Made by a program: the position numbers and the translations under genes
From: DATBHM01 sp963772375
GTDB taxonomy: Bacteria; Actinomycetota; UBA4738; JACQTL01
Length of the DNA stretch: 64,000 nucleotides
Assembly (NCBI GenBank): GCA_963772375.1
Contig: CAVYXG010000005.1
Location: forward strand, 806,001 to 870,000
Reading direction: 5' to 3'
Shown here: positions 36,418-45,566 of the stretch, piece by piece
Position numbering within the stretch: the stretch's first letter is position 1
Layout: each line of letters starts with the position of its first letter
The notes under the pieces: generated by a model
Told to the model about the DNA's origin: nothing
What the model saw: the letters and a program-made list of their open reading frames with translations, nothing else
Databases searched by the model: none

Positions 36418-38067
36418 CTATGTACGCGACTGCACCAGGCCGTGTTCGTACGCGTACGCGGTGGCCGCCGAGCGGGAGGACAGTCCGAGCTTGGTGAAGA
36501 TGTTGCTCACGTGGCGGGCCACGGTCTTCTCGCTGATCACCAGCTCGCCGGCGATGGCCCGGTTCGACTTCCCCGCCGCCACCAGACGCAGCACCTCGAC
36601 CTCGCGGGCGGTGAGCGGGCCCTGGGTTGCGCTTGAAGGATCCGCGTCCGGAATCGCTCGCGCGGCGGCCTCCACGTCACGGGCGGCGCCGAGTCCCTGG
36701 AACTTCCGGACGGCGGCTTCGAGCTCCATCCGAGCGGAGTCGCCGTCGCCGAGGGCCCGGCACGCGAGCCCGATCTCCACCCTCGTTCGAGCCGCCAGAT
36801 ACGGAGCGTCCATCTCGCCCCAGACCGTCATCGCCCGCCGTAGGAGACCGAGCGCCCCTCGCGGATCACCCATCGCCCGGAGCACCGTGCCGCCCGCATG
36901 GCCGGCGACGCCCCGGAGGTACGGGGCATGCAGCTCGTCGGCGGTCGCCGAAAGCTCCTCCGCCCCCGCGCGGGCGGCGTCCACGTCGCCGATGGCCAGC
37001 ATGACCTCGACGTACGCGGGCAACAGGGCCGCCCGGGACGGCGGGTCCCGTTCCTCGTCCAGCTCCCGCCCGATCGCCGCCGCCGCGACTTCGGCGCGGC
37101 CCTGGGCGAGTCGCAACAACGCCAGGCCGGGCTGCGGCGACCGTCCCCGCTCCCCGGCCAGCCGATAGGCGTCCTCCGCCTGGTCGAGCTCGCCGAGCAA
37201 CCGATGCAGCTCGGCCAGTCGGTAGAAGGCCGACCCCGCCACCTCGTAGTTCACCGGCAGCGAGGCCATGTCACACGCTGTTCGTGCCTCACCCACCGCC
37301 TCGGTCCACGAACCGTGGAGCTCGAACAACCGGGCCCGGTGGACGAGGCATTGGGCCCGGAACGGGACGATGTCGGGCTGGCTGTCCCTCCTCCGGGTCA
37401 GCGCCGCCGTCCACTCGTGGGCCCGGCGGAGATCGAACATGTACAGGCAGATGTCGATCACGGCGCAGTAGACGATCCCCGTGATGATCGGCGACGTCTC
37501 CCCCGTGGTCACCGCGATCATCGCCTCGTCCAACCACGGGACCCCCTCGGCGGTCTCGCCGAGTCGTACGAGCGCGTCCCCGCGACCGAGCCGGGACATC
37601 GTGAGCAGGTCGGGATCGCGGAACCGCTCGGCGAGCTTGCCGGCCTGTTCGAAGAGGCCGTACGCGGTTCGGTGATCCCCACCGCTGGCGGCCTGGAGCG
37701 CCACCGGGATCAGGAGGTAACCGTGCTCGACGCACTCCTCCTCGGCCTCGTCCAGGGTGCTCTTCGCTCGGGCGAGCCAGCCTCGAGCCCGCGCCGGCTC
37801 GCCCCGATTGAACAGGCTCATGCCGAGCCAGAATGCCGCCCTCGCTGCCGCGCGTTGGTCGCCGAGCCGCAGGAACTCGTGATGGGCGCGCGTCGCGAAG
37901 TGGTCGGCCTCGTCGTCCTTGCCGATCAGCGCGGCTGATGTCGCCAGCAGCTGCAGGTCCTCGGGCCCGAGCGGTCCGTCCGCGTCGGCCGCCGAGAGCT
38001 CGGCGAAGGCCGCACCCCAAGCCTTCCTCGTAAACGACTCCCTGCCACGCTCGAGGGCACCGTCCAT
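36418..38067 (-). CDS. LuxR-family regulator with N-terminal TPR sensor
   Basis: 549 residues. Residues 1-470 are TPR-like helices homologous to the first 480 residues of the cyclase at 18888: same layout, for example SPIITGIVYCAVIDICLY and RRAHEWTAALTRR. Residues about 480-545 are a GerE/LuxR helix-turn-helix: LTAREVEVLRLVAAGKSNRA, ISEKTVARHVSNIFTKLGLS. No receiver domain or ATPase is present. The TPR part probably binds a ligand or partner and the HTH acts on promoters, possibly that of the flavin monooxygenase just downstream on the same strand. Confidence 0.88.
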   Translation of the reverse strand: MDGALERGRESFTRKAWGAAFAELSAADADGPLGPEDLQLLATSAALIGKDDEADHFATRAHHEFLRLGDQRAAARAAFWLGMSLFNRGEPARARGWLARAKSTLDEAEEECVEHGYLLIPVALQAASGGDHRTAYGLFEQAGKLAERFRDPDLLTMSRLGRGDALVRLGETAEGVPWLDEAMIAVTTGETSPIITGIVYCAVIDICLYMFDLRRAHEWTAALTRRRDSQPDIVPFRAQCLVHRARLFELHGSWTEAVGEARTACDMASLPVNYEVAGSAFYRLAELHRLLGELDQAEDAYRLAGERGRSPQPGLALLRLAQGRAEVAAAAIGRELDEERDPPSRAALLPAYVEVMLAIGDVDAARAGAEELSATADELHAPYLRGVAGHAGGTVLRAMGDPRGALGLLRRAMTVWGEMDAPYLAARTRVEIGLACRALGDGDSARMELEAAVRKFQGLGAARDVEAAARAIPDADPSSATQGPLTAREVEVLRLVAAGKSNRAIAGELVISEKTVARHVSNIFTKLGLSSRSAATAYAYEHGLVQSRT

Positions 38068-38068
38068 G

Positions 38069-38104
38069 TCATCGGCCGCCCTGTGGAGGCATGAACCGAG
38101 TGTA
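38069..38104 (-). promoter_or_regulatory. Candidate leaderless promoter with a seven-codon leader peptide
   Basis: On the minus strand TACACT (38104-38099), six bases, then ATG at 38092 opens a seven-codon frame encoding MPPQGGR. Its TGA (38071-38069) is one base from the ATG of the LuxR/TPR gene. Such a short frame could couple or tune translation of the regulator. By eye only. Confidence 0.3.
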
Positions 38105-38270
38105 GGCCAGCGTGTATGAGCTCGGTCGAGCGGTCCTCATTCCGGTCGAGGACGCCGAGGACATCGTGTTCGCCAACGCGGGCGAGTTCATCCGGATGCG
38201 GCGGGTGCCTGTCGCGACGACCCGGCCGCGTCGATCACGGCGATCCGGTGGTGACGATCGCTGCAATTCA

Positions 38271-38923
38271 TCAGGCGGGTGCGTTCGTCAGCAGCCACTG
38301 GCTGACGAGCACCGACCGATCGGCGAAGGTCAGCTCGTCAGGGTCGATCGGTACCTCGGCGCACAGCTCCGGGAGGTCGTCCCCGAACCGTCGGAACCGA
38401 CGCCAAATGATCGATCCGCCTGGGATGCGCGTCCGACCGGAGCTCGATCGCAGCCAGTCCCGCACGCGACCAGCGGCGCGCTCCGGGTCTCCGCCATGCT
38501 CGGCAATGTCCTGTCCGGCGATGTCGGAGAGGAATCGCTGGTAGCGATAGCGATCGGTGTCGAGGACCAAACAGCGCTTCTGACGGTCCCGCGCCGATCC
38601 GAAGCGCTTGCACCCGAGGTAGAGGCCGAGCTCGAACGGCATGTTGAAACAGGGCAAGCCGTCGCTCTGCTCGACTCGCGAGATGTCGTGGATGCCGTTC
38701 CTGCACTCACCGACCACTCGGAGGATCTTGTCGAGTCGCGTCTCACCGGTGTCCAGCACCTCGAGTGCGGACTTGCGTAGAAGCCACAGTCGTGAACCGC
38801 GAAGACGACGGCCTCGAGCGTTGGTCGGTACTGCTCGTCGAACGGGCAGTTCACGAAGACGTTGTCTTCGTATCGAGCGGAGCTGCCGAGCCTACGTGGA
38901 CTTGCGGGCGACGACGGCTTCAA
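38271..38923 (-). pseudogene. 'FVNCPFD...GIHDISR' family protein, frameshifted
   Basis: The N-terminus (from ATG 38923) has NVFVNCPFDEQYRPTLEAVV and VHDCGFYA. One frame over it continues SALEVLDTGETRLDKILRVV, GECRNGIHDISRVEQSDG and LPCFNMPFELGLYLGCKRFG to a stop at 38271. One base missing near 38772 explains the break. This combination of motifs (CPFD, ALE, GIHDISR, NMPFELG) marks a family I have seen as a conserved hypothetical. The spacing suggests a Rossmann-like nucleotide-binding fold akin to TIR or SLOG domains, but that is inference. A small gene overlaps its start. Confidence 0.6.
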
Positions 38924-39038
38924 CTGCTCGACGAGCTTGGGCGGGGGTCACGCGATCGTGCCGAGTGGACGTCTTGACGACGCGGCCCTTCGGGGGGGTG
39001 GGCTTCTTTGGTCTTGCTGACTCGAGCTTCTCCGGCAT
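38892..39038 (-). CDS. Small basic protein, partner of the CPFD-family gene
   Basis: 48 residues, Lys/Arg-rich: MPEKLESARPKKPTPPKGRV and DRVTPAQARRAVEAVVARK. GGAGGCGGAAC precedes the ATG. Its 3' end overlaps the start of the downstream gene by about 30 bases, which suggests translational coupling. Too short to assign; antitoxin-like or DNA-binding helper is possible. Confidence 0.5.
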   Translation of the reverse strand: MPEKLESARPKKPTPPKGRVVKTSTRHDRVTPAQARRAVEAVVARKST

Positions 39039-39274
39039 GTTCCGCCTCCAAGGGGAGTATATGGACGACGCTCGGCCGGCTCTCCGGCGGGGGACTCGAA
39101 CGCTAGCAGGAGGCTCTGACATGCCCGCTCGGCCGTGGTGCCCGCGGGCCCACACGGTGGGACAGAGGCGGTTCAGGCCGACGGGTCATCCAGCCGGCGC
39201 CGGAAGCCGGGCCGGGGCCACGTTCGCGTCGAGATTCCTGGCGCATTCGGCCAGCCCGTCGTCCACTCTGCCCG

Positions 39275-39859
39275 TCAGCCGCGGATGCGGCGGCTGGGGC
39301 CAACCCTGCCGACGTTCGTGTAGATGGTGAGTCGATCGGCGGTCACCCTGGCGAAGTCGATATCCGTCGTGACGACGACGGGAGCTCCGGCGAACTCGGC
39401 GGTCGCGGCGTGGACGGCGTCGTAGGAAGCGAGCCCGAACCGGTCCATGAGCTCGCCGACGCGATCGCCGACCTCGTGTAGCTCGATCAACAGAGCGTCG
39501 AAGCCGGCGATCAACTCCTGCCAGGCCTCGAACGTCTCGGCTGCAAGCCTGCCGGCTCGCGCAAGCGACCTGCCGTCGTGACGACGGCGCCGCCAGTCCT
39601 TCGGGTACCGCTCCTTGAGCGCGATGCGGAACGCGGCCTCGCGCAACTCGAGCTCGAGGAGTCGATTGAACACGAGGCTGGTTCCGGCGTCGGCCAGCTG
39701 GTCGGCGAACGCCCTCGATTCCTTGTGGTGCTGTTCTCGAGGCACGAGGACGTTGACGACGAAGCTGGTATCGATCGTGATCGCCGGCGGCGTGACCAAG
39801 AGCGGGTCCTCGAAAGAGTAGACCCCGCGCGACGCCGCCGGCCGGCCTGGCCGGGCCAC
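39275..39859 (-). CDS. PIN-domain ribonuclease toxin (VapC-like)
   Basis: 194 residues from GTG 39859, three bases after the stop of the small upstream gene. The conserved acidic residues are seen in AITIDTSFVVNVLVP (first Asp), LELELREAAF (Glu), RFGLASYDAVHAATA (Asp) and VVVTTDIDFARV (last Asp). Intact PIN domain, expected to cut RNA with Mg2+. The internal region about 75-120 (Arg-rich, KDWRRRRHDGRS) is longer than in minimal VapC. Probably neutralised by the product of 39863-40021. Confidence 0.8.
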   Translation of the reverse strand: MARPGRPAASRGVYSFEDPLLVTPPAITIDTSFVVNVLVPREQHHKESRAFADQLADAGTSLVFNRLLELELREAAFRIALKERYPKDWRRRRHDGRSLARAGRLAAETFEAWQELIAGFDALLIELHEVGDRVGELMDRFGLASYDAVHAATAEFAGAPVVVTTDIDFARVTADRLTIYTNVGRVGPSRRIRG

Positions 39860-39862
39860 CGG

Positions 39863-40021
39863 TCAGCCGCGGAACGAGTTTCCGATCGGCACCTTGGTTC
39901 GCACGCGAGAGGTTGCGCGCGCGATCGCGGCGTGCTTCTCCTCGAGCGTCAGCGTGGACTTCACTGTCCGTCGCGCCTTCTCGCGGGCCGAGAGCGTCTT
40001 CGGTTTCGGTGTCCTGCCCAT
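39863..40021 (-). CDS. Probable antitoxin of the PIN toxin
   Basis: 52 residues, very basic: MGRTPKPKTLSAREKARRTV and TLEEKHAAIARATSRVR. GGGGGAGAC precedes the ATG. It is directly upstream of the PIN toxin with a three-base gap, the usual antitoxin-first order. No known antitoxin fold can be named from sequence. Confidence 0.65.
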   Translation of the reverse strand: MGRTPKPKTLSAREKARRTVKSTLTLEEKHAAIARATSRVRTKVPIGNSFRG

Positions 40022-40044
40022 GTCTCCCCCCATCGATCCGGATT

Positions 40045-40332
40045 CTAGTCGTCTGATTTCTGCCCGGCCCCGCGTTCGGCCTTCGCGATCGCCCGTTCCG
40101 CCTCGCGGGTGGAGAAGCCCGCCAGCAGCGCGGCTCGGAGCGCCGCCGCGCGGGTCATCCCGCGACGTTCGGCGTCGACGTCGGCACCGGGAGCGAGCAG
40201 CGGCCAACGGTCGGCGCCTTCCTGAGCGAACAGGAAGTACCGCTCGCCGGTGATCGTGCACTCCAGTTGCATCCGGGCCTCGCGACGGTGCCCGGAGGTC
40301 AGCAGAAGGAACCTAGCAAGGGGTACTGACAT
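40045..40332 (-). CDS. Small protein of unknown function
   Basis: 95 residues from ATG 40332, or 75 from ATG 40272, which has a GAGG five bases upstream. The core reads QLECTITGERYFLFAQEGAD, then a helical part AALRAALLAGFSTREAERAI. Not recognised. It is divergent from the PLD-EVE-like gene and upstream of the PIN toxin pair on the same strand. Confidence 0.5.
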   Translation of the reverse strand: MSVPLARFLLLTSGHRREARMQLECTITGERYFLFAQEGADRWPLLAPGADVDAERRGMTRAAALRAALLAGFSTREAERAIAKAERGAGQKSDD

Positions 40333-40384
40333 GGTCCGCGGAGCGTAGCGTCGGGACCCTCGCGAGGCATATCCTCCGGCCTGC

Positions 40385-41435
40385 ATGGAGGCGGTCTACC
40401 TCCACAATCGCGGGCGTTCGGTGGGCTCGGCCGCCGCGGAGGCGCTCGGGTCGGCCTCGCGGGTGGCCATCGCCGCCGCGTACTCGTCGCCGGACGGCGT
40501 GGGGCAGCTCGAGGACGGGCTCGCGCACCTCGGGGAGCGGGGCGGCTCGGCGCGCCTGCTGACCGGGCTCGACGACTTCATCACGGACCTGCGCGGCGTG
40601 CACCGGTTCGCGGAGCTTCCCGGCGCCGAGTGCCGGGTTCCTGCCGACGGCGGTCGGTGACCGGGCTCGGTTCCACCCGAAGCTGTACGTGTTCGAGGGC
40701 CGCGAGGAATCGAGCGTGATCGTCGGGTCCGCGAACCTCACCGGCGCCGGCCTCGCGACAAACCACGAGGCCTCGCTCTGGCTCCGGGCGGCGCCGGACG
40801 AACCGATCATCGGCGCGATCGCGGACTCGTTCGGCCTGCTCTGGAACAGCCCACGAGCCGTGCCGCTCACCGAACCGGTCGAGCGCGAGTACGAACGAGC
40901 CCGCCGCGCCCGCCGGGACGCCGTGGCGGAGGTCACGGAGCTCGAGGCGTACCGCCGCTGGCGCGAGACGGTCCGGAGCTCGGTCGCCCGGACGCTGACC
41001 CGAGCCGGCGGGCGGAAGTGGCTGATGATCACGAGCCCGTCCAACTTCCGGATCTGCCTGGCCTGGAACCGCTGGGGCGACGAACGCTGGAACCGCATCG
41101 CCCAGGTCCAGCCCGGCGACGGGATCATCTTCTACATCACCGGCGAACACACGCTCGGTGGTGTGGCGCTCGCCGCGGGTCCGGCCCGCTCGTCGCAGGA
41201 ACGACCGTGGCCGGACCGGCCGTACCCGTACCAGATGGACATCCAGTTCCTCTCGGTTGTCGACCCACGGCCGTCGATCAGGCCGCTGGTCGAGGAGCTC
41301 GATCTCTTCGGCCGAACGCAAGCCGGGTGGGGCCAGCGCCTCCAGACGACACTCCGAGAGCTGAGCGAACGCGACTTCGGATTGCTGGCCCGAGCGGTCG
41401 GCCTCAGTAGCGCCACTGGTGAGGTGGCCGAATGA
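40385..41435 (+). pseudogene. PLD-nuclease domain with EVE/PUA-like domain, frameshifted
   Basis: The N-terminal frame from ATG 40385 gives VAIAAAYSSPDGVGQLEDGL and LLTGLDDFITDLRGVHRF. The rest is one frame over: FLPTAVGDRARFHPKLYVFE (HxK motif) and SSVIVGSANLTGAGLATNHE, a phospholipase-D-type nuclease half-site. The C-terminal part (last ~150 residues) has RKWLMITSPSNFRICL, VQPGDGIIFYITGEHTLGGV and YPYQMDIQFLSV, resembling EVE/PUA-like domains that read modified bases. One missing G near 40638 breaks the frame. TATCCT nine bases before the ATG may be a -10. Confidence 0.7.
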
Positions 41436-41572
41436 GCATCGATGAAGTTTGGCGTTCGATCCAATCCTGACTTTGTGACGCTCCCGGCCGCCCGCGGGGC
41501 CAGCATATGATGCGCCGCCGGGGGCCGTATCCGGAATTGGCTGGTCCTTGAGAGACAGAGGAACCTTGTCCG

Positions 41573-44278
41573 GTGGCTGAGCGGGAACTCGAGCCAGGGC
41601 TCTATGAGGCCTTACTGACCGGCGCGCTCGAAAAGCGGCTTGCGCGCTTGGTCGTCGCCGCAGTCGACCCCCGCCGGCACGAACTTGCCGACTCAGAGGC
41701 CGCCGATAGGCTCTCACGACACCTCGCCGCGGTCGTCACGCGGGCCATCGAGGCTATTCCTGAGGAGGGACGCGCGCAGACCGGCGCGAACATTGTCGAG
41801 AAGCTGATCGAACTGCTATCCAACGTAAGCGATGCCGTCGACCGAGACGTAGACGCGCCCCTCAATCCTGTGCGCGTCTTGTACGCAATCCTGCGCCGCC
41901 AGCCGGCCGGATCGGCTGAGGTGCTCGAGACACCGTTGACGCCGCTCCTTGACACCACGCTCTTGACGAACGCGCCTGGGGAACCGGCCGTTGGTCACGA
42001 GCTTCGTGCGGAAGTTCACTCTTCGGACTCGATCGACGTGGTGATGGCCTTCGTTCGGCTAAGTGGGATCAATCCGATGCTCGACGCTCTGCGGCGTCAT
42101 TCTCGTGAGGAGAAGCCAGTCCGGATCGTTACTACGACGTACACGCAGAGCACTGAACTTCGCGCGCTGGAGGAACTGCAGCGCCTCGGAGCCGAGATCA
42201 GGGTTTCGTACGACACTGCATCCACGCGACTTCATGCCAAGGCCTGGTTGTTTCATCGAAGGAGCGGCTACTCCACCGCGTACATCGGATCGTCGAATCT
42301 GACGCATTCGGCAATGGTGACCGGACTCGAGTGGAACGTGCGCATTTCGGGGGCGCAACCCTGACGTCGTAGCGAAGATGAGCGCGGTCTTCGAGTCGTA
42401 CTGGGCGAATGGCGATTTCGTTCCGTTCCATTCCGATGAGTTCCGTGAGCGGAATGCTGTAACCGAGCCCAACCTGGCACTTCGGTTGAGTCCTGTCGAG
42501 ATCACGTTGCTCCCGTTCCAGGAACGCCTACTGGAGCAGGTCGAGTTGGCGCGCACCCAGGGCCGACACCGGAATGTGCTCGTCGCGGCGACCGGGACAG
42601 GCAGGACGGTCATCGCCGCGATCGACTACGCGCGACTTCGGGAGGAACTGCCGAGAGACCGGCTTCTCTTCGTTGCGCACCGCGAGGAAATCCTGGAGCA
42701 GAGCCGCGCGAGATTCGCGCACGCGCTCCGCGACGCGAGCTTTGGGGAGTTCTGGGTTCGCGGCAAGCGTCCCTCTCGCTTCGAGCATGTCTTCGCGTCG
42801 ATCCAGAGCCTGAATCGCTCTGGACTTGAGTCGGTTGATCCCGAGTATTTCGATGTCGTGATCGTCGATGAGTTCCATCACGCAGCTGCGCCGTCCTACC
42901 AGAGACTGCTTGAACGACTAGCGCCCATAGAGCTTCTCGGCATGACGGCGACGCCGGAACGAGCCGACGGCCTCGACGTGTTGCGCTACTTTGGGGGGCG
43001 TATCGCGGCCGAACTTCGAGTGTGGGACGCGATCGACCAGCAGTACCTCGTGCCCTTCTCGTACTTCGGTGTGTACGACGGAACCGATCTTACCGGCGTG
43101 CCCTGGAAACGTGGTTCCGGTTACGACCCGAGCGCTCTCACCAATGTTCTCACCGCCGACCATGCGTGGGCGAGAAGAGTCGTGGAGCAGTTGCGCCTCA
43201 AGACGAGCGATCCGACAACAATTAGGGCACTCGGCTTCTGTGTCACGGTCGGGCACGCCCGATTCATGGCGGAGCAGTTCCAGGCGGTCGGGATAGCGGC
43301 TGTCGCCGTGTGGGGCGACAGCCCGAGGGAAGAGCGAACCGCGGCGCTGCGTAATCTCGCCGCCGGTCGGGTCAACGTGGTGTTCACTGTCGACCTGTTC
43401 AACGAGGGTGTCGACGTGCCGAACGTCGACACCCTGCTGTTCCTGCGCCCAACCGAGAGCGGGACCCTGTTCCTACAGCAACTTGGACGTGGCTTGAGAC
43501 GCGTCCACGGCAATAAGGCGCTCTGCACCGTTCTCGATTTCGTCGGCAACCACCGACGCGAGTTCCGATTCGATCGACGCCTGCGCGCGCCGCTCGGCGG
43601 CAGCCGGCGTGACGTGGAACGCCAAGTCTCGCACGACTTCCCGTTTCTGCCAGCTGGTTGCCACATGGAACTCGACCCCGTCGCACGCGAGATCGTGCTC
43701 CGAAGCATCCGCGAAGCGACCCCGTCTGACTGGAAGGCACGGCGCGAGGAACTGCAATCGCTCGGCAACATCCCGCTCGCGAAGTGTCTGGAGGAGACGG
43801 GCATCGAACTCGAAGACGTCTACGCGAGCAATCGCAGCTGGAGCGAACTCCGTCGCGCGGTCGAACTACCGACAGAGCCTGCGGGCCCACGGGAGGTCCC
43901 TCTCCTCCGCGCGGTCGGGCGGCTCCTGCATGTTGACGACCGCGAGAGAATCGATGCGTACCGATCGCTCGTCCAACAAGCAGGCCCTCCCGATCAGGCT
44001 CTCATTAACGATCGCGAGCGGCGCTTCGCGCGCATGCTGGTCGGTTCACTGACGACCCTGAAGACGTCCGCCTCGCTGAACAAGGGTCTCGCGGAACTCT
44101 GGAACCATCCACAAGTCCGGGCAGAGCTGCTCGAGCTTCTGGATGTCCTCCCCGAGCGCGTGGACCATCTTCACGCGCCACTGGGGATTCCCAACATCCC
44201 ACTGGCAGTCCACGCTCGGTACACGAGGACCGAGATCCTCGCGGCGTTCAACGTCGGGACTGGCGTGAAGCCGATTAG
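41573..44278 (+). pseudogene. PLD-DEAH helicase-DUF3427 protein, 5' part (broken by frameshift and IS)
   Basis: Residues about 1-263 (GTG 41573) are a PLD-like nuclease: TRLHAKAWLFHRRSGYSTAY, then IGSSNLTHSAMVTGLEWNVR, and stop at 42364. A run of five G at 42349-42353 appears one too long. One frame over, the protein continues DVVAKMSAVFESYWANGDFV into a superfamily 2 helicase: LLPFQERLLEQVELA, VAATGTGRTVIAA (Arg in place of the Walker A Lys), VVIVDEFHHAAAPSY, GMTATPERADG, FNEGVDVPNVDTLLFLRPTE and QQLGRGLRRVHGNKALC. The frame then enters the insertion element and stops at 44294. Base composition is less GC-rich than the neighbours, suggesting transfer. Such proteins are found in defence islands. 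Confidence 0.83.
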
Positions 44279-44296
44279 GCCTGGGCAGGAATAACA

Positions 44297-44330
44297 TTGA
44301 CCTAGGGAGCTCCGCGGCTATGCTTGCCCC
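44297..44330 (+). promoter_or_regulatory. Transposase promoter, leaderless type
   Basis: TTGACC (44297-44302), 16-base spacer, TATGCT (44319-44324), then six bases (TGCCCC) to the GTG start at 44331. No ribosome-binding sequence is present. The -35 box overlaps the left end of the element. Confidence 0.5.
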
Positions 44331-45539
44331 GTGGCCGTCGATGAGGCGATCTTGGCGCGGAAGTTCGCGCTGTTGTGGCCGCACCTGAACGAGCGGCAGC
44401 GTCGGCTGGTGCTCGGTGCGGAGGCCGAGGCGCTGGGGCGAGGGGGGATCGCCGCCGTGGCCCGGGCGGCTCGCGTGTCGCGTCCGACGGTGACGAAGGG
44501 CGTCCAGGACCTACGGCATCCGAGCGAGCCGATGGGGCGAGCCCGCCGGCCGGGCGGCGGACGCAAGCGCCTTGCGCACAAGGACCGGGGGCTGCTGGGC
44601 GCGCTGGAGGCCCTGGTGGACCCGGCGACCCGGGGAGATCCGGAGTCGCCGCTGCGATGGACCTCCAAGAGCACCCGGGAGCTGGCCGATGCCCTCACCG
44701 CCGCCGGGCACCCCGCCAGCTACCGCACAGTGGCCGACCTGCTGCACCACCTCGGCTACAGCCTGCAGGCAGGCGTGAAGACACGGGAGATGACCGCCCA
44801 TCCGGATCGTGACCTCCAGTTCCGGTACCTGGCCGATCAGGTCCGGGACCACCTCGACGGGGGTCAGCCCGTGGTGTCGGTGGACACCAAGAAGAAGGAG
44901 CTCGTGGGCAGCTACAAGAACGGAGGACGAGAATGGCAACCCACGGGCACGCCCGAGAAGGTGAACGTCTACGACTTCATCGGGGAGGCCGGCAAGGCCG
45001 TTCCCTACGGCGTGTACGACGTGGCGGCCAACGCGGGATGGGTGTCGGTGGGTCGCGACCACGACACCGCGACCTTCGCCGTGCAGACCCTGCGGCGGTG
45101 GTGGCAGACGATGGGCTTCGTCTCCTATCCGGGGGCCGATCGCCTGCTGGTGTGCGCCGACGGCGGAGGGAGCAACGGCTACCGGGTGCGGCTGTGGAAG
45201 GTGGAGCTCGCCGCCCTCGCTGCGGAGACCGGCCTGCGGATCACGGTGTGCCATCTCCCACCAGGGACCTCGAAGTGGAACAAGATCGAGCACCGCCTGT
45301 TCTCCCACATCTCCATGAACTGGAGAGGCCGACCCCTCACCAGCCACGAGGTCATCGTGGAACTCATCGGCTCCACGACGACCCGGGCCGGGCTGACCGT
45401 CCGCGCCGAACTCGACCCGGCCGCCTACCCGAAGGGCGTCAAGATCACGGACGAGGAGTTGGTGGCTCTCCCCCTCGTGCATCACACCTTCCACGGTGAG
45501 TGGAACTACACGCTCCACCCGCCCCGCGCCCCCGAATGA
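44331..45539 (+). CDS. ISAzo13-family transposase
   Basis: 402 residues, intact. N-terminal HTH part GGIAAVARAARVSRPTVTKG and linker GRARRPGGGRKRLAHKDRG. DDE-type core: QPVVSVDTKKKELVGSYKNG (first Asp), RLLVCADGGGSNGYRVRLWK (second Asp) and CHLPPGTSKWNKIEHRLFSH (Glu). LTSHEVIVELIGSTTTRAGL near the end is typical of the ISAzo13 family, whose genes often carry the rhodopirellula-type transposase label. Should be able to move the element if expressed. Confidence 0.86.
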   Translation: MAVDEAILARKFALLWPHLNERQRRLVLGAEAEALGRGGIAAVARAARVSRPTVTKGVQDLRHPSEPMGRARRPGGGRKRLAHKDRGLLGALEALVDPATRGDPESPLRWTSKSTRELADALTAAGHPASYRTVADLLHHLGYSLQAGVKTREMTAHPDRDLQFRYLADQVRDHLDGGQPVVSVDTKKKELVGSYKNGGREWQPTGTPEKVNVYDFIGEAGKAVPYGVYDVAANAGWVSVGRDHDTATFAVQTLRRWWQTMGFVSYPGADRLLVCADGGGSNGYRVRLWKVELAALAAETGLRITVCHLPPGTSKWNKIEHRLFSHISMNWRGRPLTSHEVIVELIGSTTTRAGLTVRAELDPAAYPKGVKITDEELVALPLVHHTFHGEWNYTLHPPRAPE

Positions 45540-45566
45540 CAACGTTGTAATTTCCCGAGCCCTTAG

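Larger units (their letters stand above)
44279..45562 (+). mobile_element. ISAzo13-type insertion sequence inside the helicase gene
   Basis: About 1284 bases carrying one transposase gene. Ends are imperfect inverted repeats. The left end has GGGCAGGAATAACATTGACC from 44283. The right end read inward has GGGCTCGGGAAATTACAACG from 45562. The left boundary is uncertain by about four bases. It lies between the helicase core and its DUF3427 tail. Confidence 0.75.
44275..45566. repeat. TTAG direct repeat flanking the insertion (candidate target duplication)
   Basis: TTAG at 44275-44278 and 45563-45566. Removing everything between plus one copy joins AAG-CCG-ATT-AG to C-TGG-CAG and reads KPISWQSGVWWDENS without a break, which is what the uninterrupted helicase should encode. 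Confidence 0.65.

Noticed and set aside
38112..38270. Possible small gene upstream of the CPFD-family locus (starts MYELGRAVLIP)
   Set aside because: No ribosome site, no family resemblance, and the frame merges into the antisense of the next gene.
39090..39130. tRNA-like GTTCGAGTCCC on the minus strand
   Set aside because: The T-stem does not pair and no acceptor, D or anticodon arms can be folded around it.
39121..39330. Short plus-strand frame with a good AGGAGG
   Set aside because: The product is Arg/Pro/Ser-rich with no pattern, overlaps the PIN toxin's 3' end and is in the antisense of it.
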